From: an uncultured Oscillospiraceae bacterium
GTDB lineage: Bacteria; Bacillota; Clostridia; Oscillospirales; Ruminococcaceae
Direction: 5' to 3'
NCBI GenBank assembly: GCA_934488695.1
Contig: CAKSSH010000035.1
Coordinates: 1-17,315 of the forward strand
DNA: 17,315 nt
Part shown: in pieces, positions 14,121 through 17,315 of the stretch
How positions within the stretch are numbered: position 1 is the first letter of the stretch
Layout of the letters: every line of letters begins with the position of its first letter
Translations under genes and position numbers: made by a program
The notes under the pieces: model-generated
Database searches by the model: none
Told to the model about the DNA's origin: nothing
The model's input: the letters and a program-made list of their open reading frames with translations, nothing else

Positions 14121-14161
14121 ATTTTTGCCAGATCGAGTGAACGAATAAAGATATCAGAAAA

Positions 14162-14192
14162 ACCCGCCGCTTAAAAACTTATAGCGGCGGGT
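14162..14192 (-). terminator. Shared convergent terminator of the AraC-type gene and mntP
   Basis: ACCCGCCGCT (14162-14171) pairs perfectly with AGCGGCGGGT (14183-14192). On the minus strand the stem is followed by TTTTTC, so it ends the araC-type transcript and even contains that gene's stop codon in the loop (14179-14181). On the plus strand GTGTATGTCTTTTTC follows, weaker but adequate for mntP. Confidence 0.85.
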
Positions 14193-14985
14193 GTATGTCT
14201 TTTTCTTTGTTTTGTCGCCGGTATTGAGAAGGGGACGCACCAAAATGCTTTTGAAAAGCACGATTGAAGGTGCGTATGGTCGAAAAACCGGATTGGCTTG
14301 CAATTTCGGTAATGCTGATATGCTCCGATTGCAGCAGATTAAGTGCCTTTTGCAATCGAAGGGAATTCAAGTAATCACAGAAATTGATGTGCAGGCGGCT
14401 GCTGAAAATATGAGAAATATGGCTGCGGCTGATATGCAGCTCGTCGGCCAAATCTTCTATCCCGATGGGCTCCAAATAATGATGTGCACAAAATGCCAAA
14501 ATAGACGAAAAGCAATCCTTTTGCAAAGCTGTTTGTCGGATATCGAGGTGCGGTAGCAGCTTGCCGAACACGGCTGTCAGATAAGCGCTGACAACGACGG
14601 GGTCCGACTGTGCCCGGTGTTCGGCAAGTGCCTCTTCCAGACAGTGACCGATTTTTTCCGGGTCCTCCGTCGGCGGAGTATAGCATGCGTTTTTGGGGAG
14701 CCCTTTTAAAAAAACGTCAAAAAAGTGCAGCAAATCACTCGGCTTTAAAATCAGCAAAAGATAACCGCCGCTTTTGCAGCCTACGTAATGGTGCACCTGA
14801 TTGGGAAATGCCAAAAAAAGGCTGCCGGCTTTCAGCGGATAGGCGTATCCGTTACAATAGGCAGTTCCGCCGCCGCGTCGGGCATAAATCAGTTCAAGGT
14901 CTTCGTGCAAGTGCGGCGGAAAATCTAAAGATGCAGTATCTCCAAAAAAAATATTCTTTTTTGTTTCACGAAAGATCTGTTCCAT
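14179..14985 (-). CDS. AraC/XylS-family transcriptional regulator with N-terminal cupin
   Basis: This regulator of 268 residues starts at the ATG at 14985 (MEQIFRETKKNIFF), 8 bases after GGAG; an ATG 7 codons upstream (15006) lacks an SD. The N-terminal part (about 10-90) has the cupin pattern HLHEDLELIYARRGGG followed by YPLKAGSLFLAFPNQVHHY, which binds a small ligand in many AraC proteins. The C-terminal part (about 165-262) contains two helix-turn-helix motifs: IEDLADELHISRSHISHIF and ITEIASQSGFSTIRTFNRAF, ending FGASPSQYRRQ, the classic AraC signature. No sugar operon adjoins it, so the target and ligand cannot be deduced; autoregulation is possible. Confidence 0.92.
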   Translation of the reverse strand: MEQIFRETKKNIFFGDTASLDFPPHLHEDLELIYARRGGGTAYCNGYAYPLKAGSLFLAFPNQVHHYVGCKSGGYLLLILKPSDLLHFFDVFLKGLPKNACYTPPTEDPEKIGHCLEEALAEHRAQSDPVVVSAYLTAVFGKLLPHLDIRQTALQKDCFSSILAFCAHHYLEPIGIEDLADELHISRSHISHIFSSRLHINFCDYLNSLRLQKALNLLQSEHISITEIASQSGFSTIRTFNRAFQKHFGASPSQYRRQNKEKDIHPPL

Positions 14986-15038
14986 GATTTTACTCCGAAA
15001 ATGCATTTTTTGTCCTGCTTTATGCAGGTTTTTAAAGT

Positions 15039-15067
15039 ATCATAGCATATTTTTTCCGAAAACGCAA
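15039..15067 (-). promoter_or_regulatory. Sigma-A promoter of the AraC-type gene
   Basis: On the minus strand TTGCGT (15062-15067) and TATGAT (15039-15044) are 17 bases apart with an extended -10 TGC. Transcription should start near 15032. A CCTGC/GCAGG palindrome (15014-15028) lies in the leader just after the start site and could be an operator or a 5' stabilising hairpin. Confidence 0.78.
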
Positions 15068-15100
15068 GTCGATAACCCAACCCCAAAACATCGGGCCAAA

Positions 15101-15143
15101 GAAAAAAGAGCAGCCGCCGCCCATTGCGGGCGGTGGCTGCTCT
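15101..15143 (-). terminator. Rho-independent terminator of the spore protein gene
   Basis: A 16-bp stem with a single G-U, left arm 15107-15122 and right arm 15128-15143, with a 5-base loop. On the minus strand it is followed by a T6 run (15101-15106 on the complement). It stands 14 bases after the SASP stop codon. Confidence 0.92.
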
Positions 15144-15157
15144 CTGCGGAAACTGCG

Positions 15158-15343
15158 TTATTTCGCAGAGTTCTCATAAGCTTCGATCATCTTCTTGACC
15201 ATCTGACCGCCAACGGAGCCGGCCTGCTTCGAAGTAAGATCGCCATTGTAACCCTGCTTCAGATTCACGCCGACCTCATTGGCCGCTTCCATCTTAAAAC
15301 GGTCAAGAGCCTCGCGAGCCTGCGGTACAACAATCTTGCTCAT
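15158..15343 (-). CDS. Alpha/beta-type small acid-soluble spore protein
   Basis: SASPs saturate spore DNA, change its conformation and protect it from UV, heat and peroxide; they are degraded at germination by the Gpr protease. The 61-residue product, MSKIVVPQAREALDRFKMEA followed by ANEVGVNL, shows the Gpr cleavage-site pattern (Glu before V-G-V) and the second conserved block GDLTSKQAGSVGGQMVKKMI. SD AAAGGAG lies upstream with 11 bases of spacing. It is probably monocistronic, with its own strong terminator. In Bacillus such genes are sigma-G dependent; I could not find a convincing sigma-G promoter in the 290 bases upstream. Confidence 0.95.
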   Translation of the reverse strand: MSKIVVPQAREALDRFKMEAANEVGVNLKQGYNGDLTSKQAGSVGGQMVKKMIEAYENSAK

Positions 15344-15371
15344 CTATTTCTACACTCCTTTTTTGTTTTCA

Positions 15372-15387
15372 CAAACATTTTTGTTTG
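15372..15387 (-). repeat. Short inverted repeat in the SASP leader
   Basis: CAAACA (15372-15377) and TGTTTG (15382-15387) are perfect inverted copies around TTTT, 29 bases upstream of the SASP start codon. It may be an mRNA hairpin or a protein-binding site. The remaining stretch to 15550 is AT-rich and shows only a 4-bp hairpin (15462-15472) with a T7 run. Confidence 0.4.
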
Positions 15388-15551
15388 CAGTAATATTGTT
15401 TACGCACCCGTTTAAAATATGAAAGGAAGTTTGAGGAAAGTTGCCTGCATTTTTTTAGAAACGCCCTCGGCGATTTTTTTGTATGACGAAAAAAAACACA
15501 AAAAAAGACGGTAGCGCTATGCGTATAATTCTCCGTTTCTCGACAGAAACA

Positions 15552-15580
15552 TTGACTTTTTGTGTAAATCGGGCTATAAT
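15552..15580 (+). promoter_or_regulatory. Sigma-A promoter of the LCP-family gene
   Basis: TTGACT (15552-15557) and TATAAT (15575-15580) are spaced by exactly 17 bases. The start should be near 15587, leaving a leader of about 48 bases with SD TTGGAGGA (15622-15629). Confidence 0.87.
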
Positions 15581-15634
15581 GAAAAAAATGTTTGTGTAAG
15601 ATGAAAAGCCCTTAAAAAAAATTGGAGGATTTTT

Positions 15635-16780
15635 ATGAAATGTATCAACTGCGGCGCGCCGCTTGAGGATAAAAACGCGATTTTTTGTCAAAAATGCTAT
15701 CAACAGGCACTTGCCGACAGAAATAAAACAAACGACCTGCCGGAACAGCAAAATGAAAAACTTCAACCGTCTGCCGATAAGGGCGGCCGCAAAAAGAAGA
15801 ATAAAAAAACGGTACGCAATATTCTGCTGTCTGTTGCGGCCGTTTTGCTGATTTTGATTCTGATTCCGACGTTTTGGATTTCCTCTTTGTTCGGTAAAAT
15901 TAAGCGCGGCAATTTGTCAAGCAATCTCGGAATTGCCGAGGGGAGCGACCTGCCGTTTACGGAGGACGTTAAAAATATTGCGTTGTACGGATTGGACACC
16001 CGCGCCAATGATACCGGCGGCCGGTCGGACGCCATTTTGATTTTGTCCATTGATCGAATCCACAAATCCATTAAGCTGACCTCAATTGCGCGGGACAGCT
16101 ATATTCAATTTGAAAACGGAAAGCACGATAAGATTACGCATGCCTGGGCATATGGGAAAGCAAATCTGGCATTGAAAACGCTGAACCGCAATTTCAAGAT
16201 GGATATTACTGATTATGTTACGGTGAATTTCTATCAGTTTTCGAGCATTATCGATTATATCGGCGGCGTTGAGATTGATGTCAGCGAGGCTGAAATGAAG
16301 GTTATGAACAAGGAATACGTTCCGTATCTCAATGATCTTGGCATCCGGTGCGATTATATCAAGGAGCCCGGTATGCAGCTTTTAAACGGCGGACAGGCAC
16401 TGGCTTATGCGCGTAACCGATATACCGGCGGAGATGTGGCGCGCGGCGAACGGCAGCGAAAGGTGCTGGAGGCTATGTACCAGAAGGCTAAAAAAATAAG
16501 TCCGCTGAAGGCGCCGAAATTGGTCGAAATGATTTTTTCGGAGTGCACCACCTCGCTTTCCAACAAAGAAATGCTCAGTATCGGCCTTTGGGCAATGACC
16601 AATTCGCCCGATGTTAAGACCACGGGTGTGCCTAACGAACAATGTCCGTCGCACGGTGAAATGATTAAGGGCACTTCTTATGTCGTTTATGATTTAAACG
16701 AGGCCTCTAAGTACATTCATAAGTTTATTTATACCGACGGCGAGGAAACGAGCAACGCCGCCGTGACCGAAAAAAAATAA
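15635..16780 (+). CDS. LytR-CpsA-Psr family glycopolymer ligase with N-terminal zinc ribbon
   Basis: LCP proteins attach undecaprenyl-linked glycopolymers (teichoic acids, capsule) to peptidoglycan at the outer membrane face. This 381-residue protein has an unusual cytoplasmic start: MKCINCGAPLEDKNAIFCQKC has Cys3, Cys6, Cys18 and Cys21, a CxxC-CxxC zinc ribbon. A lysine-rich linker (about 49-58), one transmembrane helix (about 62-85) and the LCP domain (about 110-290) follow. LCP signatures are YGLDTRANDTGGRSDAILIL, IARDSYI, KITHAWAYG, IDYIGGVEIDV and AYARNRYTGGDVARGERQRK, including the arginines that hold the pyrophosphate. It lies 15 bases before the sugar transferase gene, which fits a surface-polysaccharide operon. 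The zinc-ribbon part may sense or bind a partner; that is inference. Confidence 0.92.
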   Translation: MKCINCGAPLEDKNAIFCQKCYQQALADRNKTNDLPEQQNEKLQPSADKGGRKKKNKKTVRNILLSVAAVLLILILIPTFWISSLFGKIKRGNLSSNLGIAEGSDLPFTEDVKNIALYGLDTRANDTGGRSDAILILSIDRIHKSIKLTSIARDSYIQFENGKHDKITHAWAYGKANLALKTLNRNFKMDITDYVTVNFYQFSSIIDYIGGVEIDVSEAEMKVMNKEYVPYLNDLGIRCDYIKEPGMQLLNGGQALAYARNRYTGGDVARGERQRKVLEAMYQKAKKISPLKAPKLVEMIFSECTTSLSNKEMLSIGLWAMTNSPDVKTTGVPNEQCPSHGEMIKGTSYVVYDLNEASKYIHKFIYTDGEETSNAAVTEKK

Positions 16781-16795
16781 AAGGTGAGTAAACGC

Positions 16796-17315
16796 ATGCG
16801 AAAGGGCAAGAAGAAGCCTTCGGTGAATCAGTTTGTCTTTCGGGAAAAGAAAGTCTACGATTTTTTTAAACGGGTGTTTGACCTGGTGGCTTCCTTTATC
16901 ATGATTGTGATTCTGTCGCCGCTTTTTATTGTATTGGCGCTGCTTGTTATGACCGATGGCGGCCCGCCGATTTATACCCAGATTCGGGTCGGTAAAAACG
17001 GGCGGCATTTTCGGATGTACAAATTTCGCAGCATGTTGGTTGACGCCGATACCAAAAGGGAGCTTGCTCGAGTTCGTTCGCTCAACGAGATGGACGGGCC
17101 TGCCTTTAAAAGCAAAAACGATCCACGTATTACTCCGGTGGGGCGCTTTTTGCGCAAGACCAGTTTAGACGAGCTGCCGCAGCTGTTTAATATTCTGATT
17201 GGGAATATGTCGTTTGTCGGACCGCGTCCGCCGCTGGTCAGTGAGGTGAAAAAGTATAAGCCTTATCAGGAAAATCGGCTGCTTGTCAAACAAGGTCTGA
17301 CCTGCTATTGGCAGG
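16796..17315 (+). CDS. Undecaprenyl-phosphate sugar transferase, 3' end missing
   Basis: This bacterial sugar-transferase (WbaP/EpsL type, Pfam Bac_transf) moves a sugar-1-phosphate from a UDP-sugar to undecaprenyl phosphate, the first step of capsule or exopolysaccharide unit assembly. The frame runs from ATG 16796 (SD AAGGTGAG at 16781-16788) to the window end without a stop; 173 codons are seen. A basic start (MRKGKKK) precedes one hydrophobic segment (about residues 29-55: VASFIMIVILSPLFIVLALL). Then come PPIYTQIRVGKNGRHFRMYK, KFRSML, FKSKNDPRITPVGRFLRKTS, LDELPQLFNIL and MSFVGPRPPL. These are the canonical motifs of the family. The protein has the short form without the N-terminal four-helix bundle. 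Missing is only the C terminus. Confidence 0.93.
   Translation, partial: MRKGKKKPSVNQFVFREKKVYDFFKRVFDLVASFIMIVILSPLFIVLALLVMTDGGPPIYTQIRVGKNGRHFRMYKFRSMLVDADTKRELARVRSLNEMDGPAFKSKNDPRITPVGRFLRKTSLDELPQLFNILIGNMSFVGPRPPLVSEVKKYKPYQENRLLVKQGLTCYWQ

Noticed and set aside
15462..15480. Short hairpin with T7 (possible terminator) between SASP and LCP genes
   Set aside because: The stem has only 4 bp and no plus-strand transcript is known to end here.
15344..15500. Sigma-G promoter for the SASP gene
   Set aside because: CATATTTTA-like boxes occur on the minus strand, but no -35 partner stands at the right distance.
1..17315. CRISPR array, insertion sequence, prophage, toxin-antitoxin or defence system
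   Set aside because: No regularly spaced repeats, transposase, integrase or known defence motifs were seen on either strand.

Overview
The window looks like chromosomal DNA from an endospore-forming, Gram-positive, anaerobe-type Firmicute, most likely a Clostridia member near Oscillospiraceae/Ruminococcaceae. The reasons are the conserved order fmt - membrane zinc peptidase - rsmB - rlmN - PP2C phosphatase - PASTA kinase - rsgA - thiN, an alpha/beta-type small acid-soluble spore protein, a 28-codon spoVM gene, strong SD sequences and sigma-A promoters. Base composition is near 50% GC and even. I see no mobile element, phage gene, CRISPR array, tRNA or rRNA. The placement in Oscillospiraceae is inference from gene content and from the short ThrRS form.

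Layout. (1) Positions 1-3896: a tightly packed plus-strand translation/rRNA-modification operon (fmt, 5' truncated; M48-like/YugP-type zinc peptidase; rsmB; rlmN). (2) 3893-6756: the phosphatase/kinase pair that senses cell wall material, with its own sigma-A promoter overlapping the rlmN stop codon and a strong terminator after it. (3) 6813-8365: rsgA and thiN, which overlap by one base. (4) 8470-9203: a 49-residue membrane protein, spoVM (28 residues) and a four-helix membrane protein. (5) 9221-10470: a small uncharacterised protein, a TSCPD-domain protein and pyrR, closed by a long hairpin. (6) 10585-13224: a free-standing prolyl-tRNA editing protein (PrdX/ProXp-ala type), a structured 294-base intergenic stretch, then thrS encoding a ThrRS without the TGS domain. 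(7) 13318-14192: consensus promoter, yybP-ykoY Mn2+ riboswitch, terminator, and mntP, a manganese exporter. (8) 14162-15343, minus strand: an AraC-type regulator and an SASP gene. (9) 15552-17315: a LytR-CpsA-Psr protein with an N-terminal zinc ribbon, then an undecaprenyl-phosphate sugar transferase cut by the window end, which looks like the start of a cell-surface polysaccharide locus.

How the parts work together. The first ten or so genes join protein-synthesis initiation, ribosome modification and assembly (Fmt, RsmB, RlmN, RsgA) to the Stp/PrkC signalling pair, as in many Firmicutes. SpoVM and SASP point to spore-coat assembly and spore DNA protection. The manganese gene is controlled in cis by its metal ligand.

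I found no clearly unprecedented multi-gene system. The best candidates for new biology are the small membrane proteins flanking spoVM, the zinc-ribbon/LCP fusion, the structured RNA region between prdX and thrS (where a T-box might be expected but none is seen), and the paired small genes 9221-9877.
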